Assembly (NCBI GenBank): GCA_013390785.1
Contig: JACASW010000005.1
Location: forward strand, 27,297-91,296
From: Marine Group I thaumarchaeote
GTDB taxonomy: Archaea; Thermoproteota; Nitrososphaeria; Nitrososphaerales; Nitrosopumilaceae
Length of the DNA stretch: 64,000 nt
Direction: 5' to 3'
The translations under genes and the position numbers were made by a program. A model generated the notes under the pieces. It did no database searches. It was given only the letters and a program-made list of their open reading frames with translations, and had not been told where the DNA came from. This document shows positions 53,739-60,715 of the stretch, in pieces. Each line of letters begins with the position of its first letter. Position 1 is the stretch's first letter.

Positions 53739-54521
53739 CTAGGCTTTAATCTGCTTTCCTCTTTGTGACTTGACAATGTACTTGTCTCTTACACGTACAC
53801 TAACCCACTCAATTATCAAGACAGTTGCAAGTACAACAAGCATGAAAACTGCAGCTTTGCCATATTCAAAGAACTTGATGTAGTTTATGATGTAAAATCC
53901 AATTCCGCCTGCGCCTACCAGACCAAGAATACTTGTCTGCCTAATGTTATAATCAAAAATATACAAAATCTGGCTGAGTAGATGTGATGCAGATTCTGGT
54001 AATACAACAAACCTGATCAGCTGTAATTTTGAAACTCCAATCGCACCTACCGCATCCATAGGATCAGCGTCAACTGCCTCGATGGCTTCATACTGTAGTT
54101 TTGCGATAAATCCAACTGTGTACATAATGATTGCTAACACGCCTGCAAACGGACCAAGACCTACTATAATTACAAATAAAATTGCCCAAAGAATTGAAGG
54201 GAAAGTACGAATGGCAGCAAGCAACGCACGAACAGGTACGTAAACAAATTTGTTGTTCAAATTTCTAGCAGCTAACAAGCTTAGTGGAAGTGCAATTGCA
54301 ACACCCACGACAGTTCCAATAAATGCTATCTGGATTGTTTCTAACATTGACCAGAATGCAGTTACAAAAAGTGAGGAATCTACTTCAGTAATCTCCTTTA
54401 GCATAATTCCAATGTTTGGTAGTCCCTCTGCAAAGTCTCTTGGGTCTGCATCAACATTGACAGACATGACTACAACACATGCAATAATTAGTCCGATGAT
54501 CAGATTATTCTTCTGATTCAT
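53739..54521 (-). CDS. phnE: Phosphonate/phosphate ABC transporter permease PhnE
   Basis: The 260-residue protein has five to six transmembrane segments, beginning NLIIGLIIACVVVMSV. The MetI-like core is marked by AIALPLSLLAARNLN, YEAIEAVDADPMDAVGAIG (the EAA loop where the ATPase docks) and QTSILGLVGAGGIGFYI. PhnE is the permease for phosphonate, phosphite or phosphate uptake. It overlaps phnC by 17 bases. C-P lyase genes are not in this window. Confidence 0.92.
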   Translation of the reverse strand: MNQKNNLIIGLIIACVVVMSVNVDADPRDFAEGLPNIGIMLKEITEVDSSLFVTAFWSMLETIQIAFIGTVVGVAIALPLSLLAARNLNNKFVYVPVRALLAAIRTFPSILWAILFVIIVGLGPFAGVLAIIMYTVGFIAKLQYEAIEAVDADPMDAVGAIGVSKLQLIRFVVLPESASHLLSQILYIFDYNIRQTSILGLVGAGGIGFYIINYIKFFEYGKAAVFMLVVLATVLIIEWVSVRVRDKYIVKSQRGKQIKA

Positions 54522-55326
54522 TGGTAAACATCTCCAAAATTTCTCTTTGTGTATAATTTCCCGACTGAAAGTCTACAATTTTATCTCCTTCAACACCAAT
54601 TTCAAGAACTTTTTCGCCTTCCTTAATCACTGCAACTCTGTCAGCATACTCCAATGCAAGCTGAAGATCATGGTGAACCATTATTGCAGTAAGTTTCATT
54701 GTTGCCTGTGCTTCTGCTAAAACATCCATGATCTCTCGTGCAGTAACATGATCCAACTCGGATACAATTTCATCTGCAAGAATAATATCTGGTTTTTGGA
54801 CAAGAGCTCTTGCTATTGCAACTCTTCTCTTTTCTCCACCACTGAGCATGTAGACCTTTCTTTCAGCTTTCCCCTGAAGACCAACTAATTTTAGAATTTT
54901 TTTGGCATTGTCAATCTCTAAATCAGAAAATTTTTTGAAGAATGAATTTAATCCGCTAACACGAGGCAATGCTCCAATCAAAATGTTCTCAAGTACTGTA
55001 GAATTTTTTATCAAGCCAAGATTTTGAGGAATGTAGCCAATTTTGTGCATAAATGACTTGAATTTTTTGTCAGATATGTTGGGAATTTTATAATCAACCA
55101 GGATTTTCCCCTGGCTTGGATTCATCATGCCATTTATCAATTTCAATAAGCTAGATTTACCAGAACCGGATTGCCCAACGATTGCATAATTGCTTCCTCT
55201 AGTGATTGACATTTTGACATTTTTTAACACATAATTCTTCGAGTCGTATGAGGCCGAAACATCATTCATCTGAACAATTGACAGTGTAGATATTGATGGG
55301 GATGGGGATCCCTTTTGTTCCTGCAT
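54505..55326 (-). CDS. phnC: Phosphonate ABC transporter ATP-binding protein PhnC
   Basis: A 273-residue ABC ATPase with Walker A GQSGSGKS (51-58), signature LSGGEKRRVAIARAL, Walker B IILADEIVSELD and the H-loop histidine in MVHHDLQLALEYADR. Alternative starts downstream would shorten the N-terminus by about 19 residues, since the family normally begins near MNDVSASY. It supplies the energy for PhnE and is nine bases after phnD. The C-terminus has a short regulatory-like extension ending in NESEE. Confidence 0.93.
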   Translation of the reverse strand: MQEQKGSPSPSISTLSIVQMNDVSASYDSKNYVLKNVKMSITRGSNYAIVGQSGSGKSSLLKLINGMMNPSQGKILVDYKIPNISDKKFKSFMHKIGYIPQNLGLIKNSTVLENILIGALPRVSGLNSFFKKFSDLEIDNAKKILKLVGLQGKAERKVYMLSGGEKRRVAIARALVQKPDIILADEIVSELDHVTAREIMDVLAEAQATMKLTAIMVHHDLQLALEYADRVAVIKEGEKVLEIGVEGDKIVDFQSGNYTQREILEMFTNESEE

Positions 55327-55335
55327 ATTAGTTAA

Positions 55336-56415
55336 TTATTTTGGAATATCGTAATTCTTCTTCTCAAAAGTTGCTTTTTCAATTCCAGGTAATAGATCTA
55401 GATATTGTCCAAAGTTGCCAATGTGCATCTCAGCAGTTGTTGGTAACAATGCATCAGCGCCATAGATGTCTTTTAAAATTTGATTATTATCCTGATGGTT
55501 TAATTTTACCATCGAGTCGACTAAATGCTGCTTTGTCTTATCTGAAAGATTATTTGATGCAACAAAGACATGAGATGGTACTAGACCAAGCGTCTCAACT
55601 TTTTTGAGTTGAGCTTGCTGTTCTGGAGTCAAGTATTTTTCTGGAGCAATGTCAGAACCAAATGACATTTCAACTGAGCCATTCAAGAGCAACTCAAGTG
55701 CTGCTTTGTATCCTCCTCCAAATGCATGATATTCAAATGAATCATCTAATGCTTTCTTTAATGCGACAATGTCGTCTCCTTCCACTGTGATTAAACCACG
55801 GTCAATTAGTGTACCAACAGGTCTAACGAATCCTGACGAACCAGTAATGCTAGTAAAAGCTACCTTGTTTCCAATTGCTTCATCAATTGATGAGTAGTTT
55901 GAATCAGCTCGTTGCCAAACAGTTGCATAGTAACCCACTTTACCTTTCTTTACTTCAGCCATCACAACCTCAGCATTTGCTCTATCATGTGCAATCCAAC
56001 CAGGTCCCGTATCCATGAATGCGGCGTCAATATGTCCAAACTTTAGCCCTTCAATGATTATTTCATAATTTGTTGGTACAACAATTTTGACATCCACTTT
56101 TCCATTAAATTCAGATTCCAAAAATCTGGCAAGAGATTCAGCCTTTGGTGATAGTTCATCTGCTTTTTCAGATGGTATGAAACCAATCGTGAGTTCAGTG
56201 ATACCAAAGTTTTGTGATGATACATCAATAATTCCAGAATCAATCAGATATTCCATCGAATTAACAAATTCTGTCTCGGAAATCTGATCATCTGCCCACC
56301 ATCCTGCCGTGTTTTTTACCCAATCAGGAACAGAATCACTTTGTGCTGAAGCTGCTAATGGGAAGGCAGCAACTCCAGCAATTAGTGCAAAAAGCAGAAT
56401 GGTCTTTTTAGTCAT
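55336..56415 (-). CDS. phnD: Phosphonate-binding protein PhnD with thaumarchaeal N-terminal module
   Basis: The ATG at 56415 gives 359 residues; a TTG at 56436 is possible. A signal peptide (MTKKTILLFALIAG and AASA) is followed by a short module, VPDWVKNTAGWWADDQISE to YLIDSGII, that I know from many exported thaumarchaeal proteins. Then comes the phosphonate-binding domain: LTIGFIPSEKADELSPKAE, IDAAFMDTGPGWI, SITGSSGFVRP and HAFGGGYKAALELLL. It binds phosphonate or phosphate outside the membrane for PhnC-PhnE. A dyad and TATA-like sequence lie directly upstream. The ligand, phosphonate, phosphite or phosphate, is not predictable. Confidence 0.9.
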   Translation of the reverse strand: MTKKTILLFALIAGVAAFPLAASAQSDSVPDWVKNTAGWWADDQISETEFVNSMEYLIDSGIIDVSSQNFGITELTIGFIPSEKADELSPKAESLARFLESEFNGKVDVKIVVPTNYEIIIEGLKFGHIDAAFMDTGPGWIAHDRANAEVVMAEVKKGKVGYYATVWQRADSNYSSIDEAIGNKVAFTSITGSSGFVRPVGTLIDRGLITVEGDDIVALKKALDDSFEYHAFGGGYKAALELLLNGSVEMSFGSDIAPEKYLTPEQQAQLKKVETLGLVPSHVFVASNNLSDKTKQHLVDSMVKLNHQDNNQILKDIYGADALLPTTAEMHIGNFGQYLDLLPGIEKATFEKKNYDIPK

Positions 56416-56461
56416 GACTTTTGATTTTGCACTCAAAGTATTTTCTTAGGTTTAGCTAAGT

Positions 56462-56469
56462 TATTTAAA
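56462..56469 (-). promoter_or_regulatory. Likely TATA box of phnDCE
   Basis: ATTTAAAT on the minus strand lies about 47-55 bases before the ATG of phnD (56415) and about 26-33 before the TTG at 56436. The dyad at 56479-56511 is directly upstream of it, where archaeal activators and repressors bind. Confidence 0.4.
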
Positions 56470-56478
56470 TGATCCAGA

Positions 56479-56511
56479 CATTCTAGTTTCTTATTCTAAG
56501 AATGTAGAATG
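56479..56511. promoter_or_regulatory. 33-bp imperfect palindrome upstream of phnD
   Basis: The outer arms are CATTCTA and TAGAATG, the inner arms TTCTTA and TAAGAA, separated by GT/TG mismatches and a TTC centre; 13 of 15 arm positions pair. It starts one base from the cbtA stop and ends ten bases from the TATA-like sequence of phnD. The position fits an operator for the phn operon; a terminator hairpin of cbtA is the other possibility, although no T-run follows it on the minus strand. Confidence 0.5.
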
Positions 56512-56512
56512 A

Positions 56513-57229
56513 TTATGGTTCCTGTAACTTTGTCTTGTACTTTTGCCACAACAATCCAAGTATTATTGCCTCAGCAATCCAAAATGTTGTAACAGCAATA
56601 ACAGACATTACTCTAAAACCGTTTACCAAATCCATCGGAGCAGTAACTTCATCAGGACTTGGTGGCATCATAAAAAATATAGCCGTGATAAAAACCGCGT
56701 AACCAACAAATGCAAGATATTTTTTGTTTTCAAGTTTCTTGTACAATCTAGAAAAACCAACGGCTGAAAAACCAGAAATTGCAATGAACGAAAGATACAG
56801 TATTCCTCTCAGTACTACAGTGTCTGCATCTCCAACGGTTGGAGGATTTGCTGGATATTTCAAAAATGGTATTAAGAAAATTGTAATCCACATGATTGCA
56901 GCAAGAACAAATGTTTTCTTTACAGTGTGCCCTTCTGGTAAGGAATTTCTTGAATAGGCAAAGACAATTCCAAACAACGCACCTATTGACATTCCCAGGA
57001 TTCCACCTGCCAGCAATTGACCGCTTTTTTGCCAATCACGATACGAATTGTATTCAACCCAAAACTGAGGTGTGTCTTCAGCATCCCCAGATGCAAAGAG
57101 ATTTCGGTTTTCAATATTAATCGCCTCATCAAGATACGGTTCTACAATTACCAAATTTACTGCACCATGTATTGTGCCTGCAACAAACCCAGAAACTAGT
57201 ACAATTGCGATAAAATAACCCGCATTCAT
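56513..57229 (-). CDS. cbtA: CbtA-family cobalt transporter subunit
   Basis: A 238-residue protein with about five transmembrane segments. The first segment and following loop, VSGFVAGTIHGAVNLVIVEPYLDEAINIE, fit CbtA (the EPYLDEAI acidic part is characteristic), with GQLLAGGILGMSIGALFGIVFAY and YPANPPTVGDADTV as other matches. CbtA is predicted to import cobalt in B12-making prokaryotes, usually with the small CbtB. No CbtB is visible here. It overlaps ubiD upstream by four bases, and the cobalamin operon lies about 6 kb away. Confidence 0.8.
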   Translation of the reverse strand: MNAGYFIAIVLVSGFVAGTIHGAVNLVIVEPYLDEAINIENRNLFASGDAEDTPQFWVEYNSYRDWQKSGQLLAGGILGMSIGALFGIVFAYSRNSLPEGHTVKKTFVLAAIMWITIFLIPFLKYPANPPTVGDADTVVLRGILYLSFIAISGFSAVGFSRLYKKLENKKYLAFVGYAVFITAIFFMMPPSPDEVTAPMDLVNGFRVMSVIAVTTFWIAEAIILGLLWQKYKTKLQEP

Positions 57230-58560
57230 TTCTTCGAATAGTCTTTCAGGTTTGTTTTAGATTTTGGGATTTTGCCTAACTTGAAGCCATCTGGTCTCTT
57301 TGAGGCAGGTATTGTAGCATCTATTCCCATTTTTGTGGTTCGTAATTTCTTTTGGTCACTAGAAGGATCAAGGCTGGAGCCTCTCACATTTTTAATTATT
57401 ACCAGATCCTTGTCAGCCTGAAACCTAGTAGCCATGGCAAATTCTACAGCTACGGCATCGGTAGGATCAATATCATCATCTACTACGGTCACCATCTTCA
57501 ATGATCTATGATTGGCGAACACTTCATTAATGATTTTTTTTACATTGGTTGTTCTGGTTTTTGAGATTTGGACTACAGCATGAAGCCAGTTGGCTCCACC
57601 GCTTGTCAGAATCACCTGTCTTGTCTGCGGGAATTTTTTTTTCATTATACTGTTGAGTTTAGCCTCAATAGGCATGCCCATAAGCAATCTTGCCTCGCTG
57701 TAACCAGACAGAATATCATGGTAAATTGGATTGTTTCTGAAATACAGTTTTTCAATTTGAATTACTGGTGCTGGTCTTGGCATGTCGTATGTTCGAAGCA
57801 TTTCAACCATCCATTCCTTGTGGGTTTTGTTACGCAGAATTTTTCCTTCCATGACAATTTCCGCAGCTGATGGTACCAGTAGCCCAGTACTAGGACATTT
57901 CGTCAAAGTAAGTTTATTGTTTAAAAGTGAGTTAGCTATCTCAAGTTCGTTTTTTCCCCATTTTGCTTGAAATGCACAAGCAATTGAAATGGCTGGGTGA
58001 ACTCCAACAGTAATCGCAATTGGTAGGTCCTCCCCATGGCTTTTTGCAAACATGAATGTCCTATGAAGATCTCTGCCCTCTACCATTCTAATTGAAAATT
58101 GGTTTTTTCCAATTGGCATTAGCCTATGAAAAGAAGAGTTTTGGGATTTCTTTTCCTGGTTTGCTGTGTATAGTATAGATGATGTGATGAAAGGGCCTGA
58201 TTCGTTTTGAAAGTGGGTTACTATTGGAAGGACAGATATGTCCTTAGAGCTATTTTCAAAAAACTTTGCTGTTCTTGAAATTTTTGGCTTTTTTGTAGAA
58301 GAAATCGCCTTAACAATTTTTTGATTAATGTCAGATTTTTTAGCGCCTATAGCCTGAGCAAACCTATCTCTGCTTCCAACCAGGTTCGAAACCATCTTGA
58401 ATTTGCTTCCTTTGATATTTTCAAACAAGACAGCCTTTGACTCATCAAGCTTTTCAGTAACAGCAGCAATCTCATATTTTGTAGAAACACTCTTCTTTAC
58501 TGTGAATACATCATTGGTTTTTTTAATTTCCTGTAGAAAACTTCTCATATCAACTGTCAT
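57226..58560 (-). CDS. ubiD: UbiD-family decarboxylase
   Basis: The 444-residue protein has the UbiD catalytic elements: FSIRMVEGRDLHR (arginine at about 163 and the metal/prFMN site), LLVPSAAEIVMEGKI with the two glutamates (Glu234, Glu238) of the acid/base triad, and VVDDDIDPTDAVAVEFAMATRFQ. UbiD enzymes need prenylated FMN made by UbiX to decarboxylate aromatic or alpha,beta-unsaturated acids reversibly, in quinone synthesis or elsewhere. It overlaps the 58557-58895 gene by four bases upstream and cbtA by four downstream. Substrate unknown; menaquinone synthesis is a possibility in these archaea. Confidence 0.92.
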   Translation of the reverse strand: MTVDMRSFLQEIKKTNDVFTVKKSVSTKYEIAAVTEKLDESKAVLFENIKGSKFKMVSNLVGSRDRFAQAIGAKKSDINQKIVKAISSTKKPKISRTAKFFENSSKDISVLPIVTHFQNESGPFITSSILYTANQEKKSQNSSFHRLMPIGKNQFSIRMVEGRDLHRTFMFAKSHGEDLPIAITVGVHPAISIACAFQAKWGKNELEIANSLLNNKLTLTKCPSTGLLVPSAAEIVMEGKILRNKTHKEWMVEMLRTYDMPRPAPVIQIEKLYFRNNPIYHDILSGYSEARLLMGMPIEAKLNSIMKKKFPQTRQVILTSGGANWLHAVVQISKTRTTNVKKIINEVFANHRSLKMVTVVDDDIDPTDAVAVEFAMATRFQADKDLVIIKNVRGSSLDPSSDQKKLRTTKMGIDATIPASKRPDGFKLGKIPKSKTNLKDYSKK

Positions 58561-58895
58561 TTTTCAACAATCTCCTTTATTTTAGCAATCAAAGTTTTAG
58601 CAGTTTTGTTTTCTAGCTCTTTTGGAATAAATGCAGACACAAGGTTAATGCCTGTTATGATTGAAGATAATTGTTCCGAGATTAATTTTAAAAAAAGAGA
58701 TTCTGATTTTGCCGGTATGATTGGATTAGTAATTGGTACAGAACCTGTACCAATAGATGCTGTCAAGCCACCAATCTTTTCCTGACCTTCTGTTATAGAA
58801 ACAAAACTGCCGTTATCGAAGAGCAATATCTGAATTGTAAAACTACGTTTATCAATATCGACAACCGTCTTCGAAAAACGCAATTCACCAGCCAA
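58557..58895 (-). CDS. Small protein, possible proteasome-assembly-chaperone-like fold
   Basis: I do not recognise this 112-residue protein with certainty. It begins with beta strands (FSKTVVDIDKRSFTIQILLF), then a serine/glycine loop (EKIGGLTASIGTG), an amphipathic helix (SESLFLKLISEQLSSI) and a last strand NLVSAFIP before a lysine-rich C-terminal helix. The order strand-strand-(G/S)-helix-strand is that of eukaryal proteasome assembly chaperones 3/4 and Pba3/4. It is the first gene of the operon with ubiD and cbtA (ATGA overlap with ubiD). The homology is weak and a different small fold is possible. Confidence 0.55.
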   Translation of the reverse strand: MAGELRFSKTVVDIDKRSFTIQILLFDNGSFVSITEGQEKIGGLTASIGTGSVPITNPIIPAKSESLFLKLISEQLSSIITGINLVSAFIPKELENKTAKTLIAKIKEIVEK

Positions 58896-58912
58896 TAAGC
58901 TTATGAAGTGGC

Positions 58913-59152
58913 TTAGGCGTTTATTGCTACCGATTCGTTCTTAGCTTCGGCGTTTACTCGTGCGCGTAGTTTTGCTTTGTATTTCAAGTTTCGTGGTTTG
59001 GTTCTTAATCGATATCCACAGCATGGACACCACAGACCTTCCCATTTAATGAAAATCTCACAAATCTGACACCTACGTTGACCCGAAGCGTATCTTCCCG
59101 TGCCTACAGGCTTTTGTGCCTTGTATCTGCTACAAATTCCTTTACATGTCAT
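58913..59152 (-). CDS. Thaumarchaeal zinc-ribbon protein
   Basis: A 79-residue basic protein with cysteines at 3, 7, 28, 31, 42, 44 and 45: MTCKGICSRY, then RRCQICEIFIKW and LWCPCCGYRLRTKPRN. The last two CxxC-type pairs form a zinc ribbon; the CKGICSRYKAQKP start is a pattern I associate with small thaumarchaeal zinc-ribbon proteins that occur in several copies per genome. It may bind DNA or RNA (KPRNLKYKAKLRARV is basic). It is the single gene before the AT-rich stretch to 59386. Confidence 0.75.
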   Translation of the reverse strand: MTCKGICSRYKAQKPVGTGRYASGQRRCQICEIFIKWEGLWCPCCGYRLRTKPRNLKYKAKLRARVNAEAKNESVAINA

Positions 59153-59308
59153 TTTTATTACATATATTATAGGAATAATAATTATTTAAGCGTGGATCTG
59201 CGAAAATTTTCAATATTATAGAAAAAACTTGCAATAATTTTATTGATTTATATAATCTTTTGAAGCATTTTCAAAAAAAATAATAAAAAGGTATATTAAT
59301 AACATGTT

Positions 59309-59325
59309 TTTGCGAATTTCGCAAA
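59309..59325. repeat. 17-bp inverted repeat in AT-rich gap
   Basis: TTTGCGA and TCGCAAA arms flank ATT. It is the only GC-containing element in the stretch 59153-59385, which otherwise holds no gene that I can see. It lies 61 bases after the 53-aa gene's stop and 157 before the zinc-ribbon gene's start on the minus strand, so it may be a terminator or an operator. Confidence 0.3.
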
Positions 59326-59385
59326 CAATTTACAGAAAAAATCTGTATTTTAACCAATTCTTGAGGCTTTCACACTTCTGAAATA

Positions 59386-59547
59386 CTATTTTTCTAAGGT
59401 TTTTTTAATTGCATCTAGCATTATTCTCATTTTCTGTGCGTTTGCTTTGTAATGTTTAGATGATCCTGAATTCTCAAAATCTTCAATTAATTCTAAAGTC
59501 TTTTTGATTTTTTCCTTATCAGTTAGTGTCCATGCTGGTTGTGTCAT
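59386..59547 (-). CDS. 53-residue charged helical protein
   Basis: A small gene not obvious by length. It starts at ATG 59547 (TTTGACACAACC context, forward CAT at 59545-59547) and ends at TAG 59386. The 53 residues begin MTQPAWTLTDKEKIKKTLEL and end MRIMLDAIKKTLEK: two amphipathic helices joined by a SGSSKHYK turn. The codons use A/T at the third position as the neighbours do. It is on the same strand as the zinc-ribbon protein but 233 bases away. A short helical hairpin protein with unknown role; coding status is probable, not certain. Confidence 0.5.
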   Translation of the reverse strand: MTQPAWTLTDKEKIKKTLELIEDFENSGSSKHYKANAQKMRIMLDAIKKTLEK

Positions 59548-59813
59548 TTTTCTAAGATTCTTTGAGTGCTTCCTTATCGTTCATAATATCCTAAGATAAG
59601 ACTTGTCTTAAAAAATAATGCTTCATAATTCGGCGTTCAAAGACTAACCTTGAACGAAACTCATCATACTCTTCGGAAGTCAGAGAGAACCAGCTTCTAT
59701 AATCATCAGCACTCTATAGACATATCCTCATCTTAAAAATTATGGATATTTAGGAATAAACCAAACCCTAACCCACTTTTTCTTATTGTTGCGGGAAATG
59801 TTATGGTCATAAT
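59548..59813. other. Gap between nac and the 53-aa gene, no convincing gene
   Basis: The 266 bases contain one reading frame without start codon (59591-59713, minus) and no tRNA or hairpin with a T-run that I can recognise. The promoter of the 53-aa gene should lie here. The sequence is less AT-rich than the gap 59153-59385. Confidence 0.4.
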
Positions 59814-60161
59814 TTAACCACTAGTTAGCCTTAGAATTGCCTGAGCTATGTCACCTTTGGTTTCAGCCAAGGCATCCTTAGCCTTCTCTTCATCACAATT
59901 TGCCTGCTGACATACTAGCATTATATCATCCTCTGAAAATATTGGCACTTCAAGTTCTTTTTCCTCAAAGCTCTCTGCAATCACTTGAAAGATTGAATTT
60001 TCTTTTGACTTCATTTCAGTGACAGATGGCTTTGGAATAATAATCTCTTTTTTATCGGTCTTAATGATGACCTCCTGTACGTTTGGAATCTCTTCCATAT
60101 CAAGGCCCATCTTATCCATCATTCTTCGCATTTGGCGGTTACCTCCACGCATCATGTTCAT
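59814..60161 (-). CDS. nac: Nascent polypeptide-associated complex protein (archaeal NAC)
   Basis: The 115-residue protein starts MNMMRGGNRQMRRMMDKMG, has the NAC domain (EVIIKTDKKEIIIPKPSV) and ends in a UBA domain (EDDIMLVCQQANCDEEKAKDAL and GDIAQAILRLT). Archaeal NAC binds nascent chains at the ribosome exit as a homodimer. It directly follows the PUA-domain gene, whose stop is next to its start, a pair known from other archaea. Confidence 0.96.
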   Translation of the reverse strand: MNMMRGGNRQMRRMMDKMGLDMEEIPNVQEVIIKTDKKEIIIPKPSVTEMKSKENSIFQVIAESFEEKELEVPIFSEDDIMLVCQQANCDEEKAKDALAETKGDIAQAILRLTSG

Positions 60162-60626
60162 CTATCCCCCTGGCTGGTTTTTTAAACTATCTCTGACTTT
60201 TACTGCCACTCCGATTCTTTGTTCCTTCATCATCTCTGAAGACAGGATGGCCTTTCCTACTGCAATAACCTTATTCTTGTACAGAACTGGAACTTCACTT
60301 TGAATTCTGATATTTTTCCCACACCAAACAACATGACCACAAAATACTGACCTTCCATCTTCTACAAATGGTTTCGAGTCTTTGTCAATCTCAAGACAGT
60401 TTTCCTTGAATTTTTTATTCTTCATAAGAATTTGAGCAAAATATGGTGTTATTGCCAGACCACCATCAATTCGCAATGTGCAAAGAAGCTTCTGGTTATG
60501 ATATACCTCACGAATTCGCCCAGTCCTCTTTGAAAAGAAAAACTCTATCTGTTTAGGCAAATGTCTAGACACGCCTACGCCAAATAGGGCATCAATAGTG
60601 TGTTTGAGTTTTAAAACAGGATCCAC
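60162..60626 (-). CDS. PUA-domain RNA-binding protein
   Basis: A 154-residue protein with GTG start. The C-terminal half is a PUA domain: FVEDGRSVFCGHVVWCGKNIR (the GRSVFxxHV part) and then VPVLYKNKVIAVGKAILS. The N-terminal half (KHTIDALFGVGVSRHLPKQIEFF) resembles the arrangement in archaeal PUA proteins next to NAC genes and in the C-terminal part of archaeosine tRNA-guanine transglycosylase. It probably binds tRNA or rRNA. The stop is directly before the NAC start. A TATA-like TCTAAATATTCG on the minus strand ends about 18-30 bases before the GTG. Confidence 0.85.
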   Translation of the reverse strand: MDPVLKLKHTIDALFGVGVSRHLPKQIEFFFSKRTGRIREVYHNQKLLCTLRIDGGLAITPYFAQILMKNKKFKENCLEIDKDSKPFVEDGRSVFCGHVVWCGKNIRIQSEVPVLYKNKVIAVGKAILSSEMMKEQRIGVAVKVRDSLKNQPGG

Positions 60627-60642
60627 TCAAATGCTTGCCTAG

Positions 60643-60655
60643 ATATCTAAATATT
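60643..60655 (-). promoter_or_regulatory. Likely TATA box of the PUA-NAC operon
   Basis: On the minus strand the sequence AATATTTAGATAT is centred about 24 bases before the GTG start at 60626, in an otherwise AT-rich divergent region shared with the AbrB-PhoU gene. Confidence 0.35.
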
Positions 60656-60684
60656 CGTTGGTACTATAATATAGAATTCCGTTA

Positions 60685-60695
60685 ATCTATATAGA
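60685..60695 (+). promoter_or_regulatory. Likely TATA box of the AbrB-PhoU gene
   Basis: The core ATCTATATAGA is centred 26 bases before the ATG at 60716, so the transcript of the phoU-hflX-trm56 run may be leaderless. Confidence 0.42.
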
Positions 60696-60715
60696 ACAAA
60701 AAAATAACTATAGTT

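Noticed and set aside
56479..56511. Rho-independent-like terminator of cbtA
   Set aside because: The arms are AT-rich and no T-run follows on the minus strand; position upstream of the phnD TATA box fits an operator better, although it is not excluded.
53492..57229. C-P lyase or phosphonate degradation operon around phnDCE
   Set aside because: The neighbours are a zinc-finger mini-protein, cbtA and ubiD; none has a C-P lyase or hydrolase motif, so only transport can be claimed.
59591..59713. Open minus-strand frame reading DDYRSWFSLTSEEYDEFRSR
   Set aside because: It resembles coding sequence but is preceded directly by a stop and has no start codon before its last quarter; a decayed gene remnant is possible but not supported.
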